Shown: positions 8,598-16,760 of the stretch, piece after piece
Numbering within the stretch: the first letter of the stretch is position 1
How the letters are laid out: each line of letters starts with the position of its first letter
Assembly (NCBI GenBank): GCA_001899085.1
Contig: MKVB01000009.1
Coordinates: 112,266-152,997, forward strand
Length of the DNA stretch: 40,732 nucleotides
Direction of reading: 5' to 3'
Source: Devosia sp. 66-14
Lineage (GTDB): Bacteria > Pseudomonadota > Alphaproteobacteria > Rhizobiales > Devosiaceae
The notes under the pieces: model-generated
Databases searched by the model: none
Told to the model about the DNA's origin: nothing
What the model saw: only the letters and a program-made list of their open reading frames with translations
Made by a program: the position numbers and the translations under genes

Positions 8598-9548
8598 ATG
8601 AACGTCCATGCCCCGCGGGGTTTCCACCAGGTTCTGAGGACCATGGCCGGCGCCCTGTTGCTCGGCACAGCACTTGGCTTCGCCCCCGTCGCCGCCCTGG
8701 CGCAAGATGCCGCCGCCCCTGCTGCCCCTGCCGCAGCCGCTCCCGTAGCGCCGGAAACGGTGGTCGCGACCATCGGCGACCAGACCATCACCGAGGCCGA
8801 TATCACATTCGCCACGGAAGACCTGCGCCAGGAGCTGCAGCGCGTGCGGCCCGAAGAGCGCCGCGCCTTCCTGATCAATGTGCTGATTGACATGAAAGTG
8901 ATGGCCAAGGCGGCCAAGGCGGCCGGCATGGCCGACACCGACACGTTCAAGCGGCACCTGCAGTATCTCGAGGAACGGGAGCTGCGCCAGGACTACTTCT
9001 CCGACAAGGTGGCCACGATGGTGACCGAGGAGTCGCTGAAGGCTGCCTACGACCAGTACGTCAAGGACTTCAAGCCGGTCGAGGAAGTGCACGCCCGGCA
9101 TATCCTCGTCGCCACCGAGGACGAGGCCAAGGCGGTCAAGGCCGAGCTCGATGCCGGCAAGCCGTTCGAAGTGCTCGCCATGGAGAAGACCACCGACCCC
9201 TCTGGCAAGCAGAACGGCGGCGACCTGGGCTTCTTCTCCAAGGACATGATGGTTCCGGAATTCGCCGACGTGGCTTTCACGCTCGAGCCGGGCAAGATTT
9301 CGGATCCGGTGCAGACCCAGTTCGGCTGGCACATCATCAAGGTCGAGGAAAAGCGCATGAGCTCGCCGCCGCCGATCGAGCAGGTGCAGCAGCAGCTGGC
9401 CCAGGACCTGATGTTCAAGGCGTTCAACGACATCGTCGGTCCGCTGAAGAAGGACGCCAAGCTCGATATTCCCGACGCCGCGCTTGCGGCGGCGGTCAAG
9501 AAGCAGGCCGACTCGGCTGCCGAGGACGAAGCCGGCACGACGCCCTGA
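8598..9548 (+). CDS. Secreted parvulin-type peptidyl-prolyl isomerase (PrsA/SurA-like)
   Basis: A 316-residue exported foldase. A signal peptide (about 1-35, hydrophobic core AGALLLGTALGFAPVAALA, cleavage near ALA-QD) is followed by an Ala/Pro linker, a SurA-N-like helical segment (about 55-160) and a parvulin domain (about 164-253: EVHARHILV, QNGGDLGFFSKDMMVPEF, PVQTQFGWHIIKV). A charged tail follows. It should speed prolyl isomerisation of periplasmic or outer-membrane proteins, fitting its place next to secA. ATG 8598 was chosen because GAGGAGA precedes it and it begins the signal peptide. An upstream extension of the frame overlaps secA and is not supported. Confidence 0.93.
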   Translation: MNVHAPRGFHQVLRTMAGALLLGTALGFAPVAALAQDAAAPAAPAAAAPVAPETVVATIGDQTITEADITFATEDLRQELQRVRPEERRAFLINVLIDMKVMAKAAKAAGMADTDTFKRHLQYLEERELRQDYFSDKVATMVTEESLKAAYDQYVKDFKPVEEVHARHILVATEDEAKAVKAELDAGKPFEVLAMEKTTDPSGKQNGGDLGFFSKDMMVPEFADVAFTLEPGKISDPVQTQFGWHIIKVEEKRMSSPPPIEQVQQQLAQDLMFKAFNDIVGPLKKDAKLDIPDAALAAAVKKQADSAAEDEAGTTP

Positions 9549-9578
9549 GGCGTGCTGCCGCAGCGATGATCTGAATGG

Positions 9579-9600
9579 AACCCCGGCCTCGGCCGGGGTT
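9579..9600. terminator. Hairpin between convergent parvulin and TetR genes
   Basis: AACCCCGG and CCGGGGTT arms around a short GC loop, after the parvulin stop and just before the TetR stop. The T tract is weak (CTGTCATTTG). Confidence 0.55.
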
Positions 9601-9603
9601 CTG

Positions 9604-10194
9604 TCATTTGACGAGGCCGCGCACCAGGATGGCGGTGACCTTGTCGATGGCGCCGGCCTCGCCATCGAGCCGGTCGGTCAGCAGCAGTTTCCAGGCATAG
9701 GCCGACATCAGGTCGGAGGCGGCGAGGCTGTCTGCCTCGGCTCGCATCTCGCCGCGCGCCTTGGCGCGCTCGAACAGGCCTGCGGTATGCCGAGTACGCT
9801 CGATCGAGTAGGCCTGCAGCGCGTCGGCCGCCTTCGGATCGGCCTGGGCCTCGGCGATCAGCGACTTGTAGACACCGCCGGTGTTGCCGGACCAGAAACG
9901 GACCAACTCGGTCAGGAAGCTGCGGATGTCGCCCTCGAGCGTTCCGGTATCCGGGTCAGGCAGGCGCGAACTCTTGAGCCGCGTGTAGACGTCGAGCAGC
10001 AGGTGCGCCTTGGAGGGCCACCAGCGGTAGATGGTGGGCTTGCCGGCGCGGGCCCGTCGCGCCACCGCCTCGATCGAGAAGCCGGCATAGCCCGCTTCGC
10101 AGAAGATGTCCTCGGCCGCGGCAAGGATGGCCTCGTGGCTGTCGGGGTTGCGGGCCGCCCCGATGGATCGGCGCGGCTGACTGTCGGTGGTCAT
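9604..10194 (-). CDS. TetR/AcrR-family transcriptional regulator
   Basis: 196 residues. The N-terminal HTH (about 18-63: EAILAAAEDIFCEAGYAGFSIEAVARRA, GKPTIYRWWPSKAHLL) is classic TetR; the C-terminal half is an all-helical ligand domain of unknown specificity. Start ATG 10194 gives the usual short N-terminus. Upstream extension of the frame would cover the divergent promoter and was refused; the ribosome site is weak (GAGAACC). It is divergent from a small membrane-protein gene, and the region between holds overlapping repeats, so it probably represses itself and that neighbour. The pair is inserted between parvulin and argJ, which are often adjacent in related genomes. Confidence 0.9.
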   Translation of the reverse strand: MTTDSQPRRSIGAARNPDSHEAILAAAEDIFCEAGYAGFSIEAVARRARAGKPTIYRWWPSKAHLLLDVYTRLKSSRLPDPDTGTLEGDIRSFLTELVRFWSGNTGGVYKSLIAEAQADPKAADALQAYSIERTRHTAGLFERAKARGEMRAEADSLAASDLMSAYAWKLLLTDRLDGEAGAIDKVTAILVRGLVK

Positions 10195-10257
10195 GGTTCT
10201 CACTAGGCCCCACAGGCGTGCATGGCTGGGATACACGAAAAGGATGCTGTCATCCAC

Positions 10258-10302
10258 TTGAACGTTACGTTCCGTTTCGATATGTAACGAGCCGTACCGT
10301 TC
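10258..10302 (+). promoter_or_regulatory. Promoter embedded in candidate TetR operator
   Basis: TTGAAC (10258-10263), a 17-bp spacer and TATGTA (10281-10286) form a promoter for the gene at 10318. Superimposed are the dyad GAACG-TTA-CGTTC (10260-10272), the wider dyad CGTTAC-N15-GTAACG (10263-10289), and a direct repeat CGTTCCGTT / CGTACCGTT starting at 10268 and 10293. A regulator bound here would block RNA polymerase. Confidence 0.6.
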
Positions 10303-10317
10303 ATATGGGGTTTCGAA

Positions 10318-10599
10318 ATGTCTGTTCAATCCGCCACCGCCACCGCCACCGTACCAGCCAAGCCCGTCGGTCCTTCACTGGCGGCCCGCACCCGCATGGC
10401 GCTGCTGGTGCTGGTGGCCGTCTATCCCGTCATTACCGCGATCATCTATCTGGTGGCGCCGTTCACCGAGGGCTGGCCGGTGTGGGAGCGCAACTTCGTC
10501 GTCGCCCCGTTGATGGTGGTCGCCATGGTCTACTTCATCATCCCGGGTATCCAGTCGCGTTTCGGCCGCTTCATCGCGACCGGCCGGATCAACAAATGA
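10318..10599 (+). CDS. Small two-helix membrane protein
   Basis: 93 residues. A Thr/Ala/Pro-rich cytoplasmic N-terminus (1-25) is followed by two hydrophobic helices at about 28-48 (MALLVLVAVYPVITAIIYLV) and 60-77 (FVVAPLMVVAMVYFIIPGIQ), joined by a short GWPVWERN loop, then a basic tail. No enzyme motif. GGGG lies eight bases before the ATG. It is divergent from the TetR gene and is its likely target. Such proteins often accompany TetR regulators in alphaproteobacteria, but no function is established here. Two helices are too few for a standalone transporter; an oligomeric or stress-related role is possible. Confidence 0.75.
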   Translation: MSVQSATATATVPAKPVGPSLAARTRMALLVLVAVYPVITAIIYLVAPFTEGWPVWERNFVVAPLMVVAMVYFIIPGIQSRFGRFIATGRINK

Positions 10600-10673
10600 A
10601 CTGCTTTGCGGCTTGCTTGTGATCGAGGCTTGAGGCAAACGGATGGGCCTATTGTCGCCGTTCAGGACGCAAC

Positions 10674-11906
10674 ATGGCCCATCCCGTCTCTCCCCTCGCG
10701 CCCAAGACTTACCCGGAACTGCCGGATGTCGCGGGAGTTCGGTTCGCGACAGCCGAAGCCGGGATCAAATACAAGAATCGCACTGACGTTCTGCTCGTCT
10801 CGATGGATGAAGGGACAGTCGTGGCGGGCGTGCTGACCCGCTCGAAATGTCCTTCGGCAGCCGTCGACTGGTGCCGGCAGAATCTGGGCGGCGGCAAGGC
10901 GCGGGCGCTGCTGGTCAACTCCGGCAATGCCAATGCCTTTACCGGCCAGAAGGGCAAGGCCTCGGTTTCCCTGTCGGCCGATATTGTCTCGAAGGCGCTC
11001 GGTGTTGCGCCGAGCGAGATCTTCCTCGCCTCCACCGGCGTTATCGGCGAACCGCTCGATGCGCAGAAATTCGCCGGCGTCACCTCCGAGATGGCGACCC
11101 GGCTGGCGCCTGGTCCCTGGATGGATGCCGCCAAGGCGATCATGACCACCGACACGTTCGCCAAGGTTGCGACGGCCACCGTCGAGTTCGATGGCGTGCC
11201 GGTGGTGATCTCCGGCATTGCCAAGGGCTCGGGGATGATTGCGCCCGACATGGCGACGATGCTGAGCTTCGTGTTCACCGACGCGCCGATCGCGGCAGGC
11301 GTCCTGCAGGAGCTGCTGCAGCCGGCGATCGATACGAGCTTCAACGCCGTTACCGTCGACAGCGACACCTCGACCTCCGATACCTGCCTGGTGTTCGCCA
11401 CCGGCAAGGCCGATATCCCGGCCATCAGTTCGGCGACCGATCCGCGTGCCGAGGTGTTCGCCGAGGCGCTGGCCGACGTGCTGCATGAACTCGCCATCCA
11501 TGTGGTACGCGACGGCGAGGGCGCCACCAAGATGGTGAGCGTCACCGTCGAGGGCGCGACGAGCGACAAGAGCGCGTTCCGCATCGCCCAGTCGATCGCC
11601 AATTCGCCGCTGGTCAAGACCGCGATTGCCGGCGAGGACGCCAATTGGGGCCGCATCGTCATGGCGGTGGGCAAGGCCGGCGAGCCGGCCGACCGCGACA
11701 GGCTCGAGATCAGCTTCGGCGAAATCCGCGTCGCCACGCAGGGCGAACGCGACCCCGCCTACAACGAGGCGGCGACCAGCGCCTACATGAAGAACGAAGA
11801 GATCGAGGTGCGCGTCGGGCTGGGCCTCGGCACCGGCACCGCGACGGTCTACACCTGCGACCTGACGCACGGCTACATCACCATCAACGGCGACTACAGG
11901 TCCTGA
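10674..11906 (+). CDS. argJ: Bifunctional glutamate N-acetyltransferase / ornithine acetyltransferase ArgJ
   Basis: 410 residues. It transfers acetyl from N-acetylornithine to glutamate in the cyclic arginine pathway (EC 2.3.1.35), and many bacterial enzymes also use acetyl-CoA (EC 2.3.1.1). Diagnostic motifs: [12 protein letters not shown], the oxyanion TGVIGEPL, and the self-cleavage site [14 protein letters not shown], where Thr195 becomes the N-terminal nucleophile of the beta chain. The C-terminus [18 protein letters not shown] is typical. Whether it is mono- or bifunctional cannot be read from sequence. Its TGA overlaps the ATG of the GNAT gene (TGATG), so argJ, GNAT, mutT and flp are probably one operon. 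Confidence 0.97.
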   Translation: MAHPVSPLAPKTYPELPDVAGVRFATAEAGIKYKNRTDVLLVSMDEGTVVAGVLTRSKCPSAAVDWCRQNLGGGKARALLVNSGNANAFTGQKGKASVSLSADIVSKALGVAPSEIFLASTGVIGEPLDAQKFAGVTSEMATRLAPGPWMDAAKAIMTTDTFAKVATATVEFDGVPVVISGIAKGSGMIAPDMATMLSFVFTDAPIAAGVLQELLQPAIDTSFNAVTVDSDTSTSDTCLVFATGKADIPAISSATDPRAEVFAEALADVLHELAIHVVRDGEGATKMVSVTVEGATSDKSAFRIAQSIANSPLVKTAIAGEDANWGRIVMAVGKAGEPADRDRLEISFGEIRVATQGERDPAYNEAATSAYMKNEEIEVRVGLGLGTGTATVYTCDLTHGYITINGDYRS

Positions 11907-12670
11907 TGGTTCCACTCAGCGTCAGCCAGATCGAGGGAGCAACCCTCACCGCGTGGCCAGCGCTCAGGCAGGCACAGGATGGACTGTGGCTGTGGCGCTA
12001 CGCACAGGGCTACACCAAGCGCGCCAACTCGATCCACTGTCTCGATGCGAGCGATGGCGGCTATGCCGAGCTCAGGCTGATGCGGCTGGCCGAACTGTCC
12101 AAGCGCCACCGCATTCCGCCGGTGTTCCGGGTGACGCCGCTGACCGCGCCGGAGATCGTCGAGGTGCTCGACGGGTTGCTGTGGGAAGAGTTCGAGCCGA
12201 GCCTCGTCATGGCGATGGAAATGCCCAACGAGGATTTCCCGCTCGACTTCCAGGCCCGCTATTTCGAGCCGACCGATCCGCAATGGATCCGGGCGCAGGC
12301 CCAGATGTCGGGCTACGACCAGCCGACCATCGACGTGCTGGGCGAAATCCTGGGCCATATTTCCTGCGAAGCGCGCGGCGTGCTGGTCTACCACAAGGCC
12401 GGCCTGCCGGTCGCGGCGGCGCTCGCTGCAGTGGCGAGCGGCATCGGCATCTATCTCAACGTCGTCACCCATCCGAACGCCCGCGGCATGGGCTATGGGC
12501 GAGCGGTGATGGGCGCGGCGCTCAACTGGGTGCGCTCGAAAGGCGCCACCCATTCGGCCATCCAGGTGCTGGCCGGCAACACGCCGGCGCTCAACCTCTA
12601 CGGCTCGCTCGGCTTCGGCGAAGTCTACCCCTACACCTATAGGCGGGCGCCGGATTGGGGCCGCGGGTGA
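11906..12670 (+). CDS. GNAT-family N-acetyltransferase
   Basis: 254 residues. The C-terminal half is a GNAT fold with the acetyl-CoA loop ARGMGYGRAVM (about 192-202) and the closing AGNTPALNLYGSLGF motif (about 223-237). The N-terminal 120 residues (WPALRQAQDGLWLWRYAQGYTKRANS) are a conserved substrate-side domain found with argJ-mutT in rhizobial relatives. Substrate unknown. Start ATG 11906 overlaps the argJ stop, which implies translational coupling. An upstream extension of the frame lies inside argJ and was refused. Its stop overlaps the mutT start (GTGA). Confidence 0.9.
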   Translation: MVPLSVSQIEGATLTAWPALRQAQDGLWLWRYAQGYTKRANSIHCLDASDGGYAELRLMRLAELSKRHRIPPVFRVTPLTAPEIVEVLDGLLWEEFEPSLVMAMEMPNEDFPLDFQARYFEPTDPQWIRAQAQMSGYDQPTIDVLGEILGHISCEARGVLVYHKAGLPVAAALAAVASGIGIYLNVVTHPNARGMGYGRAVMGAALNWVRSKGATHSAIQVLAGNTPALNLYGSLGFGEVYPYTYRRAPDWGRG

Positions 12671-13065
12671 AGATCCAGCTCGTCGTCGCCTGCGCCCTGA
12701 TCGATGCCGATCGGCGCGTGCTCATCGCGCAGCGCCCTGAGGGCAGGCAACTGGCGGGACTGTGGGAGTTCCCGGGCGGCAAGCTCGAGGCGGGGGAAAG
12801 TCCAGAGGACGCATTGATCCGCGAACTCGAAGAAGAGCTGGGTATTTCCACCCAGACGGCGTGCCTTGCTCCGTTAAGCTTTGCGTCCCACTCTTACGAA
12901 AACTTTCATCTTCTGATGCCACTTTACGTCTGCCGGAAGTGGCAGGGCGTGCCGGAGGCGCGTGAGCATGCTGCCCTGAAGTGGGTGCGACCGCAGACGC
13001 TGCGCGATTACCCGATGCCGCCGGCAGACGAACCGCTGATCGCACCGCTCTGCGATCTGCTCTGA
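12667..13065 (+). CDS. mutT: 8-oxo-dGTP diphosphatase MutT (Nudix)
   Basis: 132 residues from GTG 12667, which overlaps the TGA of the GNAT gene by four bases (GTGA); an in-frame TTG at 12655 is a poorer choice. The Nudix box GGKLEAGE-x6-IRELEEELGI is complete, following LIAQRPEGRQLAGLWEFPG, which is typical of MutT. It should hydrolyse 8-oxo-dGTP to the monophosphate and prevent A:T to C:G transversions. It is third in the argJ-GNAT-mutT-flp unit, with eight bases before flp. Confidence 0.93.
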   Translation: MKIQLVVACALIDADRRVLIAQRPEGRQLAGLWEFPGGKLEAGESPEDALIRELEEELGISTQTACLAPLSFASHSYENFHLLMPLYVCRKWQGVPEAREHAALKWVRPQTLRDYPMPPADEPLIAPLCDLL

Positions 13066-13073
13066 GGGTGGCG

Positions 13074-13271
13074 ATGACGGTTGTGTTCGATCAGATCAGG
13101 GATTTTGCCGTCAACGAGGATGGCGCCACGGCGATCGAGTACGGCCTTATCGCAGCGTTGATCGCAGTCGGCGTCCTCGTGGCGATGACCGCGCTGGGCG
13201 GCAGCGTGACCTCGCTGTTCGAATATGTTTCCAGCCGTTCGGCCGAGCAGCTCGACAACGCCGCGCTCTAG
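13074..13271 (+). CDS. Flp/Fap-type pilin component
   Basis: 65 residues with a type IVb prepilin pattern: a short leader (MTVVFDQIRDFAVNEDG), then ATAIEYGLIAALIAVGVLVAMTALG, the hydrophobic helix containing the conserved Glu-Tyr pair of Flp pilins. Cleavage by a TadV-like peptidase is expected after Gly17. ATG 13074 has GAGG upstream; the extended frame reading through mutT was refused. No tad/cpa assembly genes are nearby, so this is a solo flp gene attached to a housekeeping operon; it needs assembly genes elsewhere or has another role. Confidence 0.9.
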   Translation: MTVVFDQIRDFAVNEDGATAIEYGLIAALIAVGVLVAMTALGGSVTSLFEYVSSRSAEQLDNAAL

Positions 13272-13278
13272 ATCCTTT

Positions 13279-13295
13279 CCGGCGCGGCGCGCCGG
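13279..13295. terminator. GC-rich hairpin between flp and the methyltransferase gene
   Basis: CCGGCG and CGCCGG arms around CGGCG fill the gap between two convergent genes. There is no clear T-run, so termination strength is uncertain. Confidence 0.35.
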
Positions 13296-14153
13296 CTAAT
13301 CAGCCTTTCCCAACACGTCCTTGAGCCGCACCGTGGCGCTGCCCGGGCGCAGCGGCTTCTGCTGGCTCTCGTGCGGAGCCCAGCCGCTCAGCCAGATGAT
13401 CTCCAGCGTGGCGCGGACGCGACCATCGGGATCGCCCGCCAGTTCGGCGTAGGCAGCGGCGGCGCTGGCGAGCAGCGTCCGCGTCGCCATGCGGCCAGGC
13501 CGGTCGGCCAGCGGGTTCTGGGCGCCGAGGCCCTTGAGCTCGCGCATCAGGCGCAGCAGATCCGCATAGCGGATCGGATAGGTCTCGAGATCGGTCACCG
13601 GCAAGGCGTAGCCCGAACGTTGCAGCAGGCCGCCGGCATCGGCCAACGGGATGAACGGCGCGACCCGGGCGAAGGCGCCGCCAGAGGTCTCGGCGTCGGC
13701 GCGCAGGAAGGCCTGGCGCAGCTCGGTGAGGCTGTCGCCACCGAGCGCCGCCGCGATCATCAGCCCGTCGGGCCGCAGATGGGCGCGCAGGCGCGCCAGA
13801 AAGCCGGGGACGTCGTTGACCACCTGCAGATCGAACAACGAGACGATCAGGTCGTAGTCGTCGTGCGGCAGGAGCAGCGCCTCGGGGTCGACCAGCGGCG
13901 CATCGGGCGAGCCGAGCACGGTCGAGACGCGCTCGAAGGCGAAGGCGCCGCTGGCCGAGCGGCCCAGCAGCGGCAGCCGCGCGCCGTCGGGCGACATGAT
14001 CAGCGCCCGCTCGAAGGTGCGGGACACGGTGATCAGCCGCGCGGCCAGGTCGTCGAGCGCCAACTGGGTGACGAAGTCGTCGGGGTCGGGTGGCCGCCGG
14101 CCGAGATGCTCGGCGATCAGCGTGCGGTCGAAGACCTTCGGGGGCAGGGCCAT
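13296..14153 (-). CDS. BioC/NDUFAF5-like SAM-dependent methyltransferase-fold protein
   Basis: 285 residues. It begins MALPPKVFDRTLIAEHLGRR and carries a class I methyltransferase-like fold: LPHDDYDLIVSLFDLQVVNDVPGFLARLRAHLRPDGLMIAAALGG corresponds to the motif II-III region. The GxGxG motif I is poorly kept. C-terminal features (LLQRSGYALPVTDLETYPIRYADLLRLMRELKGLGAQNPL) match the alphaproteobacterial homologues of NDUFAF5, a complex I assembly factor that hydroxylates an arginine of NDUFS7. BioC (biotin synthesis) is an alternative but no bio genes are near. ATG 14153 is preferred to an in-frame TTG at 14159. It is divergent from comF. Confidence 0.75.
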   Translation of the reverse strand: MALPPKVFDRTLIAEHLGRRPPDPDDFVTQLALDDLAARLITVSRTFERALIMSPDGARLPLLGRSASGAFAFERVSTVLGSPDAPLVDPEALLLPHDDYDLIVSLFDLQVVNDVPGFLARLRAHLRPDGLMIAAALGGDSLTELRQAFLRADAETSGGAFARVAPFIPLADAGGLLQRSGYALPVTDLETYPIRYADLLRLMRELKGLGAQNPLADRPGRMATRTLLASAAAAYAELAGDPDGRVRATLEIIWLSGWAPHESQQKPLRPGSATVRLKDVLGKAD

Positions 14154-14237
14154 AATCAATCCGCGGGAGTGTTCGGTTCGGTGCGGGCTCAGGAAAGTCT
14201 CGCAACTTTCCCGGTTCCGGCTTTAGACTGCGGCGTT

Positions 14238-15017
14238 ATGGAATTGGGGCAGGGCAAAGTCAAAGCCGGATCGGCCGCCATGGCGCGGCTGGGCGGCGCT
14301 TTGCTCGACCTGGTCTATCCACCGACCTGTCTCGACTGCGACGCGCCCATTGCGGTGCACGCCGCGCTCTGCCCGGGCTGTTTCGCCAGGCTCAGGCCGA
14401 TCACCCAACCCTGGTGTCCGGTGCTGGGCCTGCCGTTCGAGATATCGATCGGCCCCGAGGTGCGCTCGGCCGAGGCGATTGCCGATCCGCCGCCCTTCGA
14501 TCGAGCCCGTTCGGCGGTGCTCTACAACGAGGTGGCCCGGGCCATCGTCAGTCGGCTCAAATATGGCGACCGGCCGGAACTGGCGGGGTTCTGCGCCCGC
14601 CTGATGCACCCGGCCGGCAAGGAGTTCTGGGCTGAAGGCCCGGTGCTCGTGCCGGTGCCGCTCCATCGCTGGCGGCAGTTCGAGCGCCGCTACAATCAAT
14701 CCACCGAACTGGCCCGGGCGCTCGCCCGGCTCACCGGACTCAGCGTCGATACCGGGCTCGTCGCCCGCAGCCGGCGCACCCGGCAGCAGGTGGGGCTGTC
14801 GAACGAGGCGCGCCAGCGCAACGTGGCCGGTGCCTTCACAGCCCATCCCGAGGCGTTGCGCCGGCTCAAGGGGCGCGGCGTGGTGCTGGTCGATGACGTG
14901 ATCACCACCGGCTCGACCGTCAAGGCTATCACCCGCGAGCTCAGACGGGCTGGGGTAGGCAAAATCGATGTGATCTCGTTCGCACGCGTTGTGACAGGCG
15001 CAGAACTCCCCATATAG
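14238..15017 (+). CDS. comF: ComF-family phosphoribosyltransferase-like protein
   Basis: 259 residues. An N-terminal zinc-finger-like region with CLDC and CPGC pairs precedes a type I PRTase domain: LVPVPLHRWRQFERRYNQSTELARALA and the PRPP loop VVLVDDVITTGSTVKA. ComF proteins take part in DNA uptake in competent bacteria; in non-competent relatives they may serve DNA repair. No other competence genes are in the window. ATG 14238 is the likely start, with ATG 14280 possible; neither has a strong ribosome site. It is first gene of the comF-grxC-nit-DUF1178 unit. Confidence 0.9.
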   Translation: MELGQGKVKAGSAAMARLGGALLDLVYPPTCLDCDAPIAVHAALCPGCFARLRPITQPWCPVLGLPFEISIGPEVRSAEAIADPPPFDRARSAVLYNEVARAIVSRLKYGDRPELAGFCARLMHPAGKEFWAEGPVLVPVPLHRWRQFERRYNQSTELARALARLTGLSVDTGLVARSRRTRQQVGLSNEARQRNVAGAFTAHPEALRRLKGRGVVLVDDVITTGSTVKAITRELRRAGVGKIDVISFARVVTGAELPI

Positions 15018-15050
15018 AACACAACAAACCCCAGCGTTTCTGTAGGCGAG

Positions 15051-15305
15051 ATGAAAAAGGTAGAGATCTATACGACCCAATGGTGCCCCTATTGCCATGC
15101 AGCCAAGTCGCTGCTGGACGAAAAGGGAGTGAGCTACGAGGAAGTCGACGCCGACGACCCGGACGTGCGCCTGGCGATGGTGCAGCGCGCCAACGGCCGT
15201 CGGACCGTGCCGCAGATCTTCGTGGGCGAAACCCATGTCGGCGGCTATGACGACATGGCGGCGCTCGATCGTCGCGGCCAGCTCGACCCGCTGCTCGCGA
15301 ACTAG
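15051..15305 (+). CDS. grxC: Glutaredoxin 3
   Basis: 84 residues, full glutaredoxin fold. Active site CPYC at residues 12-15, the cis-proline TVPQIF and the glutathione-binding GGYDDM are all present. It reduces protein or glutathione-mixed disulfides in the cytoplasm using glutathione. It lies 33 bases after comF and 10 bases before the nitrilase gene. Confidence 0.96.
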   Translation: MKKVEIYTTQWCPYCHAAKSLLDEKGVSYEEVDADDPDVRLAMVQRANGRRTVPQIFVGETHVGGYDDMAALDRRGQLDPLLAN

Positions 15306-15315
15306 GACTTTTCAC

Positions 15316-16179
15316 ATGCGCGTCGCGGCCCTGCAGATGAATTCGGGCACCCAGCCGGGCCCCAATCTCGACCAGTTCGAGCGGCTGGCGACCGAAGCGG
15401 CAGCTGAGGGCGCCACCTATCTGTTGTCGCCGGAAGTCTCGGTGGTGTTCGCCGAGAACCGCGACGGGCTGAAAGCCGTCGCCGGGCCATGGGACGACAA
15501 CCCCGCGATCGCGCGTGTCGGCGGCATCGCCAGGCGCCTCGGGGTGAGCCTGCATCTTGGCTCGCTCGCCGTGGCGCTGCCCGATGGACGCTTCGCCAAC
15601 CGGTCGGTGCTGTTCCGTCCCGACGGGTCGATCGCTGCGACCTATGACAAGATCCACCTGTTCGACGCGACGTTGCCGGGCCTGAGGAATTATCGCGAGA
15701 GCGAGACCTATGCCGGCGGCGACAGCGCCGTGGTGACCGACGCGCCGGGTTTCCGGCTCGGCATGAGCATCTGCTACGATGTGCGCTTTCCGGCCTTGCA
15801 CCGGGCGCTGGCGGAAGCCGGGGCGGCGGTGATTTCCGTGCCCGCGGCCTTTACCGTTCCCACCGGCGAAGCACACTGGGAAATATTGCTCAGGGCGCGC
15901 GCCATCGAGACCGGCGCGTGGGTGATCGCTGCGGCGCAGGCCGGCACGCATGAGAATGGCCGCTCCACCTGGGGCCATTCGATGATCATCGACCCCTGGG
16001 GCAGGATCGTCGCGCAGCTCGGCGGCGACGGCCCCGGCATCGCCATCGCCGAGATCGAACTATCAGCGGTGGAAGACGCCCGCGCGCGGGTTCCGGCGCT
16101 TGCCAACGCACGCCGGTTTTCGCTAACCGTCGACGCTTCGGGCCCCACGGTATCCGCCCGAGAGGACGTATCGGCGTGA
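15316..16179 (+). CDS. Carbon-nitrogen hydrolase (Nit1-like, probable deaminated glutathione amidase)
   Basis: 287 residues, nitrilase superfamily. The triad is visible: Glu40 (LLSPEVS), Lys112 (YDKIHLFD) and Cys153 (SICYDVRFP). Further family blocks are ARAIETGAWVIAAAQAG, STWGHSMIIDPWG and the YRESETYAGG segment typical of Nit1. Nit1 enzymes hydrolyse deaminated glutathione, a metabolite-repair reaction; its place next to grxC fits glutathione metabolism. ATG 15316 with AGGA upstream is chosen; the upstream extension overlaps grxC. Its TGA overlaps the GTG of the DUF1178 gene. Confidence 0.9.
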   Translation: MRVAALQMNSGTQPGPNLDQFERLATEAAAEGATYLLSPEVSVVFAENRDGLKAVAGPWDDNPAIARVGGIARRLGVSLHLGSLAVALPDGRFANRSVLFRPDGSIAATYDKIHLFDATLPGLRNYRESETYAGGDSAVVTDAPGFRLGMSICYDVRFPALHRALAEAGAAVISVPAAFTVPTGEAHWEILLRARAIETGAWVIAAAQAGTHENGRSTWGHSMIIDPWGRIVAQLGGDGPGIAIAEIELSAVEDARARVPALANARRFSLTVDASGPTVSAREDVSA

Positions 16180-16601
16180 TCAGCTACTCGCTCATCTGTG
16201 ACAGATCCCACAAATTCGACGCCTGGTTCAAAAGCGCCGAGGCGTATGACCAGCAGGCCGAGCGCGGCATCGTCACCTGCCCGATCTGCAACTCGGTGCG
16301 GGTGGAGAAAGCGTTGATGGCGCCGGCGCTGTCGCGCATGAACTCCGACAAGCTGTCGCTGTCGAGCGGCCACCCGCAGCAGGCCGAGATCCGCGAAATG
16401 CTGCGTGTGATGCGCAAGAAGGTCACCAGCGAGGCCGACTATGTCGGCGACAAGTTCGCCGAAGAAGCGCGCAAGATCCACTTCAAGGAAGCCGACCCGC
16501 GCGGCATCTATGGTGAGGCTACCCGCGACGAGGTGGCCGAGCTGATCGACGACGGCGTCGATTTCCTGCCGCTGCCGCACGTGCCGGACGAGGCGAACTA
16601 G
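16176..16601 (+). CDS. DUF1178 family protein
   Basis: 141 residues, GTG start overlapping the nitrilase stop by four bases. MISYSLICDRSHKFDAWFKS is the family opening, followed by a CPIC pair and a C-terminal DEVAELIDDGVDFLPLP block. The cysteines plus the Cys at position 8 suggest a small zinc ribbon, but only three are obvious. The function of the family is unknown. It is the last gene of the comF-grxC-nit unit, a conserved order in Hyphomicrobiales. Confidence 0.9.
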   Translation: MISYSLICDRSHKFDAWFKSAEAYDQQAERGIVTCPICNSVRVEKALMAPALSRMNSDKLSLSSGHPQQAEIREMLRVMRKKVTSEADYVGDKFAEEARKIHFKEADPRGIYGEATRDEVAELIDDGVDFLPLPHVPDEAN

Positions 16602-16760
16602 CGCTCTCCAGGGCGAGGGGCGCAGAACTTTCCGGTCCCGACCTTCGGCAATTCAACGACTTACCCGTCAACTGCTCCTAAGGGCAGGGTTGATCGGCAA
16701 GTGCCGATGGATGCAGTCTGGGGGTCTCCCTCCCAGCAGACTCCCCGGAGATATCCCAAA

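Noticed and set aside
10662-11915. Minus-strand frames opposite argJ
   Set aside because: argJ is certain, including its self-cleavage motif; the antisense product has no motif.
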